This document shows, one piece after another, positions 35,301 through 43,900 of a stretch of DNA of 64,000 bases (its first letter is position 1; every line of letters begins with the position of its first letter). The stretch is from Marinifilum flexuosum (GTDB lineage: Bacteria; Bacteroidota; Bacteroidia; Bacteroidales; Marinifilaceae). Location of the stretch: contig NZ_RAPQ01000012.1 of NCBI RefSeq assembly GCF_003610555.1, forward strand, positions 124,001 to 188,000. Direction: 5' to 3'. A program made the position numbers and the translations under genes. Below the pieces are notes generated by a model. The model saw only the letters and a program-made list of their open reading frames with translations. It was not told the origin of the DNA and ran no database searches.

Positions 35301-36503
35301 ATGCAAATCAAAAGAAAATCAGATACCGAATTTATCATCATCATGGCCTCTTTGATGTCCCTGGCATCCCTATCGATAGATGCCTTGCTTCCCGGCTTGC
35401 CCGAAATTGCCAAAACCATTGGCATAAGCGATCCGAAGAACAATCAGTTGCTGATTACGATGATATTTTTAGGAATGGGTTTCGGCCAATTGCTTTCAGG
35501 TCCCTTATCGGATAGTATTGGTCGAAAAAACACCATTTATATTGGCTTTTCCTTGTTTGCATTATCCAGCATGCTATGCATTTACGCTTCGAGCATGGAG
35601 ATGATGATTGCAGGACGTTTTCTTCAGGGAATTGGCTTATCGGCACCCCGAACCGTTGCCACCGCCATGGTGCGCGATCGATTTGTGGGAGATTATATGG
35701 CCAAAATCATGTCCTTTGTTACGGTAATCTTTATTCTGGCACCCATTGTAGCCCCATCATTTGGCAAGATTATGCTCGACTCCTTTGGATGGGAATCCAT
35801 CTTTTCGAGCCAGCTGCTATTCGGTCTGTTTGTAATTTTGTGGTTGTGGCAACGACAGCAGGAAACCCTAAAGCTTGAAAACCGAAGGAAGCTGACTCTA
35901 TCGCTTTTCTCAAACGGAATTAAGGAGTTTACCAAGCACAAACAATCCTTAATTTTCACCTTTATGTCTGGCTTAATTCTATCGGCCTTTATGGTGTATC
36001 TGAGCTCTAGCCAGCAGATATTCCAGGAGCAATACGGATTGGTTGAAGAGTTTCCATTTATTTTCTCAGGAATTGCCGTTGTAATTGGTCTATCCACCTT
36101 TTTAAACGGAAGTTTTGTAATTCGTTTTGGCATGCTAAAGCTGGCACAAAGCTTTACCACACTCCTTTTCTGCATTTCTTCATGCTACGTACTCTTGTTT
36201 TTCGGCAAGCCCAATCCTGATATTGGCATTCTCCTATTATTTTTTGTGGGCATGCTATTTTGTGTTGGTTTCATTTTCGGAAACATCAACGCACTGGCCA
36301 TGCAACCCATGGGACACATTGCCGGCATTGGAGCTGCCCTGTTTGGTTTTATCGGAACGGTAATGGCTGTACCCATTGCTACCTTTATTGGCCGATTTAT
36401 TGATGCAACTGCCCTACCTGTTTTTGCAGGATATGCTGTTTGTAGTGGCATTTCCTTGTTGCTGATTCAGTATTTTAAGTTTTTGGGGAGAAGGGAAAGC
36501 TAA
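35301..36503 (+). CDS. MFS multidrug exporter, Bcr/CflA family
   Basis: The 400-residue protein has twelve predicted membrane helices. It carries the motif-A loop GPLSDSIGRKNTIY between helices 2 and 3, and the Bcr/CflA-type start SIDALLPGLPEIAK and GRFLQGIGLSAPRTVATAMVRD. Family members export drugs such as bicyclomycin, chloramphenicol or small peptides by proton antiport. The ATG at 35301 is used; the frame extends to a TTG at 35271, but that TTG lies inside a TAGCTTTG promoter -7 box (35266-35273) and is not likely a start. It is a single-gene unit. Confidence 0.92.
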   Translation: MQIKRKSDTEFIIIMASLMSLASLSIDALLPGLPEIAKTIGISDPKNNQLLITMIFLGMGFGQLLSGPLSDSIGRKNTIYIGFSLFALSSMLCIYASSMEMMIAGRFLQGIGLSAPRTVATAMVRDRFVGDYMAKIMSFVTVIFILAPIVAPSFGKIMLDSFGWESIFSSQLLFGLFVILWLWQRQQETLKLENRRKLTLSLFSNGIKEFTKHKQSLIFTFMSGLILSAFMVYLSSSQQIFQEQYGLVEEFPFIFSGIAVVIGLSTFLNGSFVIRFGMLKLAQSFTTLLFCISSCYVLLFFGKPNPDIGILLLFFVGMLFCVGFIFGNINALAMQPMGHIAGIGAALFGFIGTVMAVPIATFIGRFIDATALPVFAGYAVCSGISLLLIQYFKFLGRRES

Positions 36504-36600
36504 AGTTTTAACTGAATGGAGCTTTTTATTTTCAATTCTTGTCTCTTTTAAAAGGAATGAATAAACATTGTCGTGGAAAATGGCTGTAAAAAATCCTCAG

Positions 36601-37020
36601 GAGCGTTCTTTTAATTTGATCGTAACTTTTGAACTTAAAAAGCAACGATCTTTGACTTAGAAAAGGCCTTTTTAATCTTTTAGGCACGTTTTAAATCAAA
36701 GAAAATGGGTTTTTAAATTAAAAAGGGGCGTTTTTGGTTTTTGAAAGGCAGTTTTCAATTTAAAATCGCCTTTCTAACTCAATTAAAATGGGATTTTGAA
36801 TTTTAAAAGCACGTTCGATTTAAAAAAAAATGGCTTTTCACCTTCAAAAGGCCTCTTTTATTTTTAAAAACGCTCCTAAAAATTTCAAAACTGACATTCC
36901 CATTTAAACATTATCGATTATTGTCTGCTACAGCTACATTCTAATTTTGGGAACGTAAGTTTTGAACTTAAAAAGCGCCTTCTTTTTTTTAAGATATGGA
37001 TTTTCACTTTCAAAAGCTTT
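36601..37020. repeat. Phased about 21-bp repeat array (about 20 units)
   Basis: GC-rich dinucleotides alternate with T- and A-runs (typical unit GGCNTTTTNAATTTAAAA). The GC nodes fall near 36622, 36643, 36665, 36685, 36707, 36727, 36748, 36768, 36790, 36811, 36832, 36852, 36873, 36894 and 36915, which is a 21-bp period. Later units to about 37020 are more diverged. It is noncoding, about 45 bp before promoter-like cassette D. The flanking parts of the gap 36504-37168 hold no gene. Confidence 0.75.
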
Positions 37021-37063
37021 CTTCTATTTTTAAATAAGCACATAACAAACTCCTCTCTTCATC

Positions 37064-37131
37064 CTATTCTAATTTAAATAACAATATAAAAACCTTTGTA
37101 AAGGGATTATTGTTTTGTAAATTGACGAGCG
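37064..37131 (+). promoter_or_regulatory. Promoter-like cassette, copy D
   Basis: TTTG (37095-37098), exactly 19 nt and TAAATTGA (37118-37125) form a Bacteroidota-type promoter. The spacer carries GGGATTATTGTTTTG, the same words as copies A, B, C and E. The GTG-start gene at 37169 follows after about 38 bp. Confidence 0.55.
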
Positions 37132-37168
37132 GAAACATAAATCGAAATATTCACAATTAAAACAAACT

Positions 37169-37717
37169 GTGAAAAAAGAAAAAATACTCAATAAGTTAGA
37201 ACAGTATTTCACCAATAAAAACTATGTTCGATTAACTCGTAAAAAAGGCAGTTTTGAAGGTATCTCAACTGGTTTTATTTTAGGTAAATCCAATAATTTC
37301 ATATTAATCCAAGAAACGGATGAATTTAGAATATTGGGTTACCAGATATTTCCTATCGAGACCATTAAACATGTAAGGTATAATAAGAATGACAAAACAT
37401 ACGAAAGGATTCTAAAGGAAGAAGGGCTGCTTGCCAATGTTGGTTTGAAATACAAGATAGACTTGACAGATTGGAAGTCAATCTGTAGGGATGTAAAAAA
37501 AACAGGTTTAACTGTAATTTCAGAATGTGAACACCCTAAGATAAAGTCATTCTGTATTGGAAATTTAAAACGAGTAAATAAAAAATCTATTTCTATTCGA
37601 TATTTCAATGCTCAAGGCATATACGACAAAGAAAACACTACTAATGATTTTAAAAACATTACAAAGTTGAGTTTTGATGATCACTATGCCAATGTGTTTT
37701 CTAAGTATGCAAAATAG
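37169..37717 (+). CDS. Unknown protein with an apparent internal duplication (GTG start)
   Basis: The 182-residue protein has no signal or membrane segment. Two stretches of about 55-60 residues look alike. One is about 29-85 (FEGISTGFILGKSNNFILI, then IETIKHVRYN and YERILKEEG). The other is about 122-180 (KSFCIGNLKRVNKKSISIRY, then FKNITKLSFDDHYANVF). Both would form short beta-rich, SH3/Sm-like barrels. I do not recognise a named family. It follows cassette D and is separate from the next gene. Confidence 0.6.
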   Translation: MKKEKILNKLEQYFTNKNYVRLTRKKGSFEGISTGFILGKSNNFILIQETDEFRILGYQIFPIETIKHVRYNKNDKTYERILKEEGLLANVGLKYKIDLTDWKSICRDVKKTGLTVISECEHPKIKSFCIGNLKRVNKKSISIRYFNAQGIYDKENTTNDFKNITKLSFDDHYANVFSKYAK

Positions 37718-37808
37718 TTTAATGTAAATATCAAAACAGGCATCAAGTTCTTATTTATGTCATTGGCAATTACTCCTAAAAAACACATAACAATCAACTC
37801 TCTATAAC

Positions 37809-38843
37809 ATGAAAAAAGCCCTAATTATTCCCTTACTATTTTTTACTCTTAATGCATTTTCTCAAGACACAATTTATTTTGCTTCAGACTGGGAAGAAAC
37901 TGAAAAAACTAGTGCTGAATATTACAGAGTGTTAACCAAACTTGATTCTTTGTGGAAAATTGAGGATTACTATATTGACAATCGCCTACAGATGACAGGG
38001 ATGTTGAATAAACCATTCAAATCAGCCAGGCATGGAGAATTTATCTGGTATAACCCTAAAGGAGTCATTGTACAAAAGGGCAAATACAAAAACGGCAAGC
38101 AAAACGGTGAAATCATCTTTTACTTTGATGATGGCAAAACAAAAACAATTGAGAATTATCAAAATGGAATCTTTCATGGCTTAATGAGAAGTTATTACCC
38201 TGATGGACAGATTGAGTCTAATGGAGAATATGTAAATGGGAACTTACACGGTGTGCTTGAATTTTGGTTTCCCAATGGACAATTAAAAATTCATAGTGAA
38301 TTCGATAATGGAAAGAAAGTTGGTGAATGGAGATATTTCGATGAATACGGTAACCTAACTTACAATCCTGTTTATAAAAAACAATACGAGATACTTAAAA
38401 ACAAATTATTATTTGATATTCCTAATAATGAGTGGTTCAGAAATAAATACATCAGAAAAAACAATGTAAGCTGGCATAGTTTTCAACGAAATCCTATTAA
38501 AAATGAAAATGGCGTAGACATATTACCCAATATATCCTTTCTCATTGAAGAAAAAGTAGATTTGGATGATGTTATTTTGTACTCAATGGAAAAGAGACAG
38601 AAAATGTCATTTGAGGTAGATTCTACATTTATTCATGATAGTGGTAGACTAAAAATTAAAAATGCCATTGCCTATTCAGGATATACTATTTACGAAGATG
38701 GTTCAAGACACAATGTTTTAATTGTACATGCACTAATAGACAAAAAGGGAATTCAAATCGTTATGGATATTACATCAGATTTATACGAAGAATATGGAAA
38801 TGAATTTTGGTTAGCCTTAGATAATATTTACTTGAAAGAATAA
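37809..38843 (+). CDS. Secreted MORN-repeat (YwqK-type) protein
   Basis: A signal peptide (about 1-18) is followed by at least five MORN-like repeats at about residues 62-190 (for example HGEFIWYNPKGVIVQKGKYK, then NGEIIFYFDDG and HGLMRSYYPDGQIESNGEY). A unique C-terminal domain of about 150 residues comes after. Proteins of this shape are often annotated as YwqK-family antitoxins by homology, but the signal peptide argues against a cytoplasmic antitoxin here. The repeats probably form an extended beta-sheet for protein or lipid binding. Confidence 0.8.
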   Translation: MKKALIIPLLFFTLNAFSQDTIYFASDWEETEKTSAEYYRVLTKLDSLWKIEDYYIDNRLQMTGMLNKPFKSARHGEFIWYNPKGVIVQKGKYKNGKQNGEIIFYFDDGKTKTIENYQNGIFHGLMRSYYPDGQIESNGEYVNGNLHGVLEFWFPNGQLKIHSEFDNGKKVGEWRYFDEYGNLTYNPVYKKQYEILKNKLLFDIPNNEWFRNKYIRKNNVSWHSFQRNPIKNENGVDILPNISFLIEEKVDLDDVILYSMEKRQKMSFEVDSTFIHDSGRLKIKNAIAYSGYTIYEDGSRHNVLIVHALIDKKGIQIVMDITSDLYEEYGNEFWLALDNIYLKE

Positions 38844-38863
38844 AACATTTAAAAATAACCCCA

Positions 38864-38986
38864 GCTAGCGCGAGCTTGTAGCTCGTGCTTTGCGAAAGCA
38901 AAAAGTATCCAACAAACTTAGCTGAAAATATAAATAATCAATTTATTTCTGCCAAGGCAGAGTACGAGCTACAAGCTCGCACTAGC
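38864..38986. repeat. REP-like inverted pair (BIME-like)
   Basis: Two 25-bp arms, 38864-38888 and 38962-38986, are inverted copies with 23 of 25 matches. Each contains its own hairpin CGAGCTTGTAGCTCG. This pairing is typical of REP elements moved by REP-associated tyrosine transposases in many bacteria. No such transposase gene is in the window. Confidence 0.8.
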
Positions 38987-39043
38987 ATAAATAAAATAGT
39001 TATGACATTGTAATTATAAATCCGTTGGTATTAATCTCAAAGC

Positions 39044-39766
39044 ATGCACATCATCAAAAAAATTAAGAACTTAATAGACCGAAAAAGGGCAATTCGCAGA
39101 ATTTTTAAAGATGCTGAAAGCTTAGATGAAGTTCTTTTAGATAAAAGATTACAAATTTTTAGAGAAATCGTAACTCCTCAATTTGCCGAGATTGGTCTAA
39201 AAAATTGGAATGGCAAATATTTATGGTATAGTGATTTTAATAATGAAGGAATAAAACATGTTGTCGAATACAATGTCTTCAAAATATTTGGAGGGTCATT
39301 TACCTATGGCAACTGTTTCAGTACTGTTCCAAGTATCTCTGGAAGCAGACTCGTAAATCATAGAACAGATAAATCGACAAAAATTATATATTCTAAAAGA
39401 CTAGATGGTTGGCAAAAGAGTATGGCAGATGGTAGTCCAATTAATCCTGATAAAATAAGCACTGTTAATGAAGAAAAATTCAGAAAAAGTTTAGAAACGG
39501 TTTTATCAAAGAATATCCCAAAACTCAAAAAATGGTTTGATGAAAAAACCACATTAGACCAAAATATTTCAGGATTATTAGAAGACATTGAAAATCCTGT
39601 TTTCGAAATCGGTCATAAAATTATATCACACGAATATATTTTAGCTTTCTTATATAAGCAGAAAGCTAATAATGAATCTGCTACATATTGGATTAATAAA
39701 CATTTCGAAAAATCTCTCAATAACCAATATGAAATAGAATTAATTAAGAAACGAATAGATAGCTAA
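39044..39766 (+). CDS. Unrecognised 240-residue cytoplasmic protein
   Basis: The protein starts with a basic helix (IKKIKNLIDRKRAIRRIFKD) and continues with an alpha/beta region (about 38-120: QIFREIVTPQFAEIGLKNW, then KYLWYSDF and GGSFTYGNCFSTVP). The region resembles DUF4304-like proteins, and the rest is helical. DUF4304-type proteins are often found among polymorphic-toxin immunity genes, but no toxin is visible nearby, so this is only a hint. It is AT-rich like its neighbours. Confidence 0.55.
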   Translation: MHIIKKIKNLIDRKRAIRRIFKDAESLDEVLLDKRLQIFREIVTPQFAEIGLKNWNGKYLWYSDFNNEGIKHVVEYNVFKIFGGSFTYGNCFSTVPSISGSRLVNHRTDKSTKIIYSKRLDGWQKSMADGSPINPDKISTVNEEKFRKSLETVLSKNIPKLKKWFDEKTTLDQNISGLLEDIENPVFEIGHKIISHEYILAFLYKQKANNESATYWINKHFEKSLNNQYEIELIKKRIDS

Positions 39767-39856
39767 TTAAATGCAACTCTATCTCCTTGCATTCCCAAAG
39801 TTGAATCACATACGATAACTTCTAAGAAAGAACAGTAATAAAACAAAACACATTAA

Positions 39857-40372
39857 ATGTTTAAATGGTATCAAAAAATAATTGAAAAAGTACTGAATGA
39901 AAAACCAGTTTTTGGTTTTGGTTACCGAGAAGAAAAGTTGAAAGCAGTGGTTTTTCTCCCACCCTTGGTTTTACTCTTTGTCCTCATATTGGCCCTTGCG
40001 GTTTTCTTTTCCAATTTCAAATCCCACCAGAGAAATTGGAAAGCAAAATGGAATACCAACGAAATACATGTTGTTAGCGATTCATTAATTCAAAGGGATA
40101 GCATTAAGATTGAGTGGCAAAATTCCTTTCCGCCATCAAAAATTGCATTCTATAATGGAGAACAGCTTACCAACAAGATTAATGAAAGAGGACACAATTA
40201 CTTTATCGTTTCGTATTTGGGTCAAAGAGTTAATACCTACAAGCAGTTTAAAAGTGATTATTGGTCGTATCACAAATATCTATTCACAATAAAAATGGAC
40301 AGTAACAATACCCCACAATCAACACTGCAAATTGAAGGAAAGTATCGAAAATTTAAGGATCATGCGGATTAG
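39857..40372 (+). CDS. Unrecognised single-pass membrane protein
   Basis: The 171-residue product has one strong membrane helix at about 30-52 (AVVFLPPLVLLFVLILALAV) and an exported C-terminal domain of about 115 residues with beta-strand character. I do not recognise a family. Its last 11 bp overlap the small downstream gene at 40362, suggesting coupled translation of the pair. Confidence 0.55.
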   Translation: MFKWYQKIIEKVLNEKPVFGFGYREEKLKAVVFLPPLVLLFVLILALAVFFSNFKSHQRNWKAKWNTNEIHVVSDSLIQRDSIKIEWQNSFPPSKIAFYNGEQLTNKINERGHNYFIVSYLGQRVNTYKQFKSDYWSYHKYLFTIKMDSNNTPQSTLQIEGKYRKFKDHAD

Positions 40373-40595
40373 TGATGTTATGGAAGCTATCGATAGTTCT
40401 GTAAATCATTATAAGGAGGATGGCATTAAAGAACTTATTGAAGGTTATCGTAAAATTGGAGCAAATGAATTATCCGAAACATTCAGCAATTTAATTAATG
40501 CTGAAGTCCATGAGAAAGGTGCAATCCCTGATGAATTAAATGAAATAATAGCATCCCAAAAAGGCTACAATTCGGGTTCAATAAAAAACATGTAA
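40362..40595 (+). CDS. Short DMP19/DUF4375-like C-terminal fragment
   Basis: The 77-residue product is helical and includes GIKELIEGYRKIGANELSET and PDELNEIIASQKGY. These look like the final helices of DMP19/DUF4375-type proteins (YxxIGAxxxAE, then a PxxL segment), which are normally about twice this length. It may be a remnant or a domain-sized protein. The ATG at 40362 overlaps the upstream gene; a TTG at 40332 is less likely. Confidence 0.45.
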   Translation: MRISDVMEAIDSSVNHYKEDGIKELIEGYRKIGANELSETFSNLINAEVHEKGAIPDELNEIIASQKGYNSGSIKNM

Positions 40596-40637
40596 AAAAG
40601 AGAGTTGGACGTACAATAGGCGCACTTATCGAATTTC

Positions 40638-40706
40638 TTATTACCTCTCCCCAATCTAACTTAAAATTCTTTGCAAAAGGACTATTGTTTTGTACATTCA
40701 CAAGCA
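40638..40706 (+). promoter_or_regulatory. Promoter-like cassette, copy E
   Basis: TTTG (40670-40673), exactly 19 nt and TACATTCA (40693-40700) form the same promoter layout as the other copies. AAAGGACTATTGTTTTG fills the spacer. The gene at 40788 follows after about 82 bp. Confidence 0.55.
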
Positions 40707-40787
40707 GATACGTGTACATTACATCTCTAAATGAGGGTATAAATACATATTTGTAGATTGAACAAAACCATCAAAAAACAATAAGCT

Positions 40788-41399
40788 ATGGAAGAACGAA
40801 GTGCATTTGATATATTGGTAGACTATCCTAAAAAGCATGGATTGGATTATGACACTCACACGAATGACAGACGATTTCATTTTTTTCCTTCTGACCCGGT
40901 TTTGAATACCAAGTTTGTAATATTTAAAAAGGATAATTTGTTCTTTTGCGCTTACGATTCTTTTGGAACCAAAGCTTATATGAATTGTACATATACAGGT
41001 TTGTACGGTCTTATTGATATACCAGAACCTCTTGAGCTTAAAATGACAAAGAAAGACTGGTTGGATAAGTTTCTAACATCCAACAAGCGCAAAACAGGAA
41101 ATCATTACATTGATGAAAATGTTACCATTTCATCCAAATCGAGCGATATCCCTTTACGAATCGTAAATGCAACAGCCGTTAAGCATTTTTTAAAAATGAC
41201 TGAAAGAACGAATCCGCTAAAAGTGATCATTGAGAACGATTACCTTCAGTTCGTGAAAGAGTTAAAAGGAAAAATGGTTGTAGGTGTAGAAATCAATAAA
41301 TGGTTATTTGAAGAACCAGATATTGATTACTTCCTAGAGCATGGAAGCAAATTGTTGCACAGTATGCAAAGAAAAAAAGATATCTTGCACAAACTATAA
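40788..41399 (+). CDS. Unrecognised 203-residue cytoplasmic protein
   Basis: No signal peptide or membrane helix is visible. The N-terminal half is beta-rich (FHFFPSDPVLNTKFVIFKKD, then NLFFCAYDSFGTKAYMNCTY), and the C-terminal half is helical. I do not recognise it. It is the last gene of the repeat-rich accessory stretch and is expressed from cassette E if the promoter reading is right. Confidence 0.6.
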   Translation: MEERSAFDILVDYPKKHGLDYDTHTNDRRFHFFPSDPVLNTKFVIFKKDNLFFCAYDSFGTKAYMNCTYTGLYGLIDIPEPLELKMTKKDWLDKFLTSNKRKTGNHYIDENVTISSKSSDIPLRIVNATAVKHFLKMTERTNPLKVIIENDYLQFVKELKGKMVVGVEINKWLFEEPDIDYFLEHGSKLLHSMQRKKDILHKL

Positions 41400-41422
41400 T
41401 GCATAAGCCTATAGTGCAATTT

Positions 41423-41505
41423 AACTTCTCCTACTGGTGAGAGATTTAATCCTGTCCCATATTAAAGATTGAATCAAACGAGAGAACTCGGCAGTAGGGG
41501 AAGTT
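41423..41505. repeat. Inverted repeat between convergent genes
   Basis: AACTTCTCCTACTG (41423-41436) and CAGTAGGGGAAGTT (41492-41505) are inverted with one mismatch, separated by 55 nt, and followed by T5 on the plus strand. It may act as a long-loop terminator for the gene ending at 41399, or be the ends of a small decayed insertion. Confidence 0.5.
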
Positions 41506-41570
41506 TTTCCATTGCTCTGTTGCAACTTCACACTAGCGACTTATCCAAGTTTCTTACCTATAAATTCCAA

Positions 41571-42194
41571 CTAGTCAATATTGAATCTTTTCTTCCCAAT
41601 AAATCGAATCAGGGAACTCTCCCCCACATGTCCGAAGCCTTCATTCAGATGTACCAACTCCTTTTTCAACTCGATGATATTGTAATTGCTAAAATTGCGT
41701 TCAATTTCCTCGATAGAATACATCATATGGATGTCTTTGGGTCCGCCCGCATCAGGATTTACTTTGTTCATTTCACGATGCTCTTTGCTAAATGCCTCAA
41801 AAATAATATGCCCGCCTGGTTTTAGGTAACTGTCCAGTCGTTTGTGCATTTCCGTTTTAATCTTCGGATCGAAATGAACAAAAGTCATACAAATGGCATC
41901 GAATTCTTCCTTTTCGTAGCTTTCCTCTAAAAAACCACTTAAGCTATAATCAATCTTCACATTTTTTTTACTGGCCAACTCTTCGGCTTTTTCTTTTCCC
42001 TTCGCACTATAATCGAATGCCGATACTTGCCAACCCAACTGAGCTGCAAATACAGCATTTCTTCCCTCACCTTCTGCCGGAAACAATACTTTGCCAGCCT
42101 TTAAATGAGGCAATTTCTCTCTCAGGTATGCATTTGGTTCTTCACCATAGGCAAATTGATCCTGACTATATCTTTCGTCCCAAAATTCTTTCAT
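41571..42194 (-). CDS. SAM-dependent methyltransferase (TehB/TPMT-like)
   Basis: The 207-residue protein is a class I methyltransferase. It has FWDERYSQDQFAYGEEPN at the N-terminus, which is characteristic of the tellurite-resistance/thiopurine group, then VLFPAEGEGRNAVFAAQLG as a motif I in which Pro-Ala-Glu replaces the usual Asp-x-Gly, AFDYSAKG as the acidic-loop motif, and FVHFDPKIK. Members methylate chalcogen oxyanions, thiols or unknown small molecules. The substrate is not inferable. It is a single-gene unit. Confidence 0.85.
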   Translation of the reverse strand: MKEFWDERYSQDQFAYGEEPNAYLREKLPHLKAGKVLFPAEGEGRNAVFAAQLGWQVSAFDYSAKGKEKAEELASKKNVKIDYSLSGFLEESYEKEEFDAICMTFVHFDPKIKTEMHKRLDSYLKPGGHIIFEAFSKEHREMNKVNPDAGGPKDIHMMYSIEEIERNFSNYNIIELKKELVHLNEGFGHVGESSLIRFIGKKRFNID

Positions 42195-42308
42195 GTCTGT
42201 TAATTTAAAAATATATCAGCAAAACTACATGGTATTCATTTCAAATTTGGAACACAATTGGAACATTGAGGTGTACAATTCGAGGATTTAGATATAAATC
42301 ACAAAAGA

Positions 42309-42339
42309 AAGGATTGCCCCATAAATAGGACAATCCTTC
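42309..42339 (-). terminator. Terminator of the downstream methyltransferase gene
   Basis: On the minus strand AAGGATTG and CAATCCTT form a hairpin with internal CC/GG pairs, followed by TCTTTTG, just after the stop codon at 42346. Confidence 0.75.
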
Positions 42340-42345
42340 TTTTAA

Positions 42346-43119
42346 TTAAATCTTCTTACCTATGAAGAACACATAGCCATAATATTCTTTGTATTTGTTA
42401 TACAGTTGAGCCTCGTGACGCTGGTTTGCAATAAAATCTTCAACTGCTTTATTGCCTTCATTTTCCTTCAAGTACTTTTCATCAAGTTCAACTTGTGGCT
42501 TGTAGAAATATTCTGTCCAGCAATTTTCAGGTAGAATAAAACTAGCAACAGGAACATAACCTGCCTTTTGCATTTGTCCTACTTTATTTGCAATGGTATC
42601 TATTCCGGGATAGGCATCCTGCCAAAACTCTTCTATTTCTGCCGGACGTTCATCTGTAAACCATGTCGCCTCAGAAACAGCAATGTAGGCACCCTTCTTT
42701 AAAAAGCGCCTCCACTCTTGTAGACCTTTTTCAAATCCAATATTGTATATTGCTCCTTCCGACCAGATTAAATCCAACTCCTCATCCTGAAAAGAAAGAT
42801 CATCCATTGATCCTACTACACCTTTAACTCTGTCTTCAAGTTTTAAGTTAGAAGCATTTTTATTGAATAAATCAATAAATATGGGAAACAAGTCTACTCC
42901 TGTCACCTGTCCTTCTACTTGCTGAGATAACACCATAGTTTGTCCGCCGGAACCACAACCAATGTCTGCAATTCTTGAATCTTTTGTAAGGTTTTCAACA
43001 AAACTTAAGGCTTTTAAAGTAATCTCAGGACTTCCCGGACCTTGACGCTCCAGATTTGAAAAATATTCGCATATTAAAGTGAAATCGAACTCGTGAATTG
43101 ATTTTATATCTTCACTCAT
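42346..43119 (-). CDS. Class I SAM-dependent methyltransferase
   Basis: The 257-residue protein carries a textbook motif [14 protein letters not shown] (about 47-59), motif II-like [11 protein letters not shown], and [14 protein letters not shown] as motif IV. The N-terminal [22 protein letters not shown] is typical of a small Bacteroidota/Firmicutes methyltransferase subgroup. The large C-terminal lid (about 140-230) should define the substrate, which is unknown. It is not adjacent to any biosynthetic cluster. Confidence 0.88.
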   Translation of the reverse strand: MSEDIKSIHEFDFTLICEYFSNLERQGPGSPEITLKALSFVENLTKDSRIADIGCGSGGQTMVLSQQVEGQVTGVDLFPIFIDLFNKNASNLKLEDRVKGVVGSMDDLSFQDEELDLIWSEGAIYNIGFEKGLQEWRRFLKKGAYIAVSEATWFTDERPAEIEEFWQDAYPGIDTIANKVGQMQKAGYVPVASFILPENCWTEYFYKPQVELDEKYLKENEGNKAVEDFIANQRHEAQLYNKYKEYYGYVFFIGKKI

Positions 43120-43209
43120 AATGTTTAAATTTTAAATGTAATAAATCATCGACAAGTAGAATTAACTTCTTTGTCGGATCATAAAATAATAATGTATAGG
43201 CATAAAAAT

Positions 43210-43235
43210 AACTCCGACATGGACATGTCTGAGTT
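43210..43235. terminator. Near-perfect 12-bp hairpin with 2-nt loop
   Basis: AACTCCGACATG and CATGTCTGAGTT are inverted with one mismatch and flanked by A/T runs on both sides. It lies between the 3' end of the broken acetyltransferase and the start of the methyltransferase, both on the minus strand, and probably terminates the former. Confidence 0.55.
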
Positions 43236-43382
43236 TTACTATGGGATAAGCCTGAAAGAACATCAGAACTTATTTACGATACCAGATCCTTCTTAAATTT
43301 AAACATCAACCTATTTTAGTTCGATTCAAAGGTAAGATATTTTTTAATATCTGTAAAAGAGTTACCATCATAAACCAGGAAT

Positions 43383-43880
43383 TCATTTCTTCAACTCCTT
43401 CCAAAACACCCAATTCTCGTATTTGCCATGACCCATTTCGAAATAACATTTCCCTTTCATCGCATAATTTTGATGTTGGTAGAAAGCAATGGCTTGCTTG
43501 TTTTCATAATAAGCCGTAAGCCAAATGGTATCATAACCCAATTTTAAAATTTCCTCTTCGGCATGTTTCAGCATGTGTTTGCCCAAGCCCATTCCATGAA
43601 AATGTTGAGAGAGATACAAAACGGATAATTCGGGGGCCTTGATTTCCAGATTTGGGCGTTTGGTATCAAAATCCAATTGGTAACAACCAATTATTCTCCC
43701 TTCTTTTTCCATCAAAAAATGTTTCTTGTCAGGATTTTGTATGATAAGTTCGGTCTTCTCTTAGGTAATCTCAGCTACAAGGTAATCGGCATATTCTCCT
43801 TCAATGCCATCGGTAGCATAAGTATGAAGCCAAACCTGAAGCATTAGCATTTCTGCTGACATCTTCAAATTTGGCTTCAC
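43383..43880 (-). pseudogene. GNAT acetyltransferase broken by one in-frame stop
   Basis: The minus strand from a GTG at 43880 (or ATG at 43862) reads MSAEMLMLQVWLHTYATDGI, then EGEYADYLVAEIT. It meets TAA at 43763-43761 and continues in the same frame with EKTELIIQNPDKKHF into the intact 110-residue remainder. That part holds the acetyl-CoA loop HGMGLGKHML and the C-terminal AIAFYQHQNYAMKG. The joined length of about 165 residues is normal for a GNAT. The stop is a single-codon lesion unless it is a sequencing error. Translation could restart at the Met at 43715, but the product would lack the N-terminal strands. Confidence 0.8.
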
Positions 43881-43900
43881 TTATAATCCTTATAAATCTA

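Noticed and set aside
37809-38843. Cytoplasmic YwqK antitoxin of a toxin-antitoxin pair
   Set aside because: It has a signal peptide and no toxin-like neighbour, so only the MORN-repeat description is kept.
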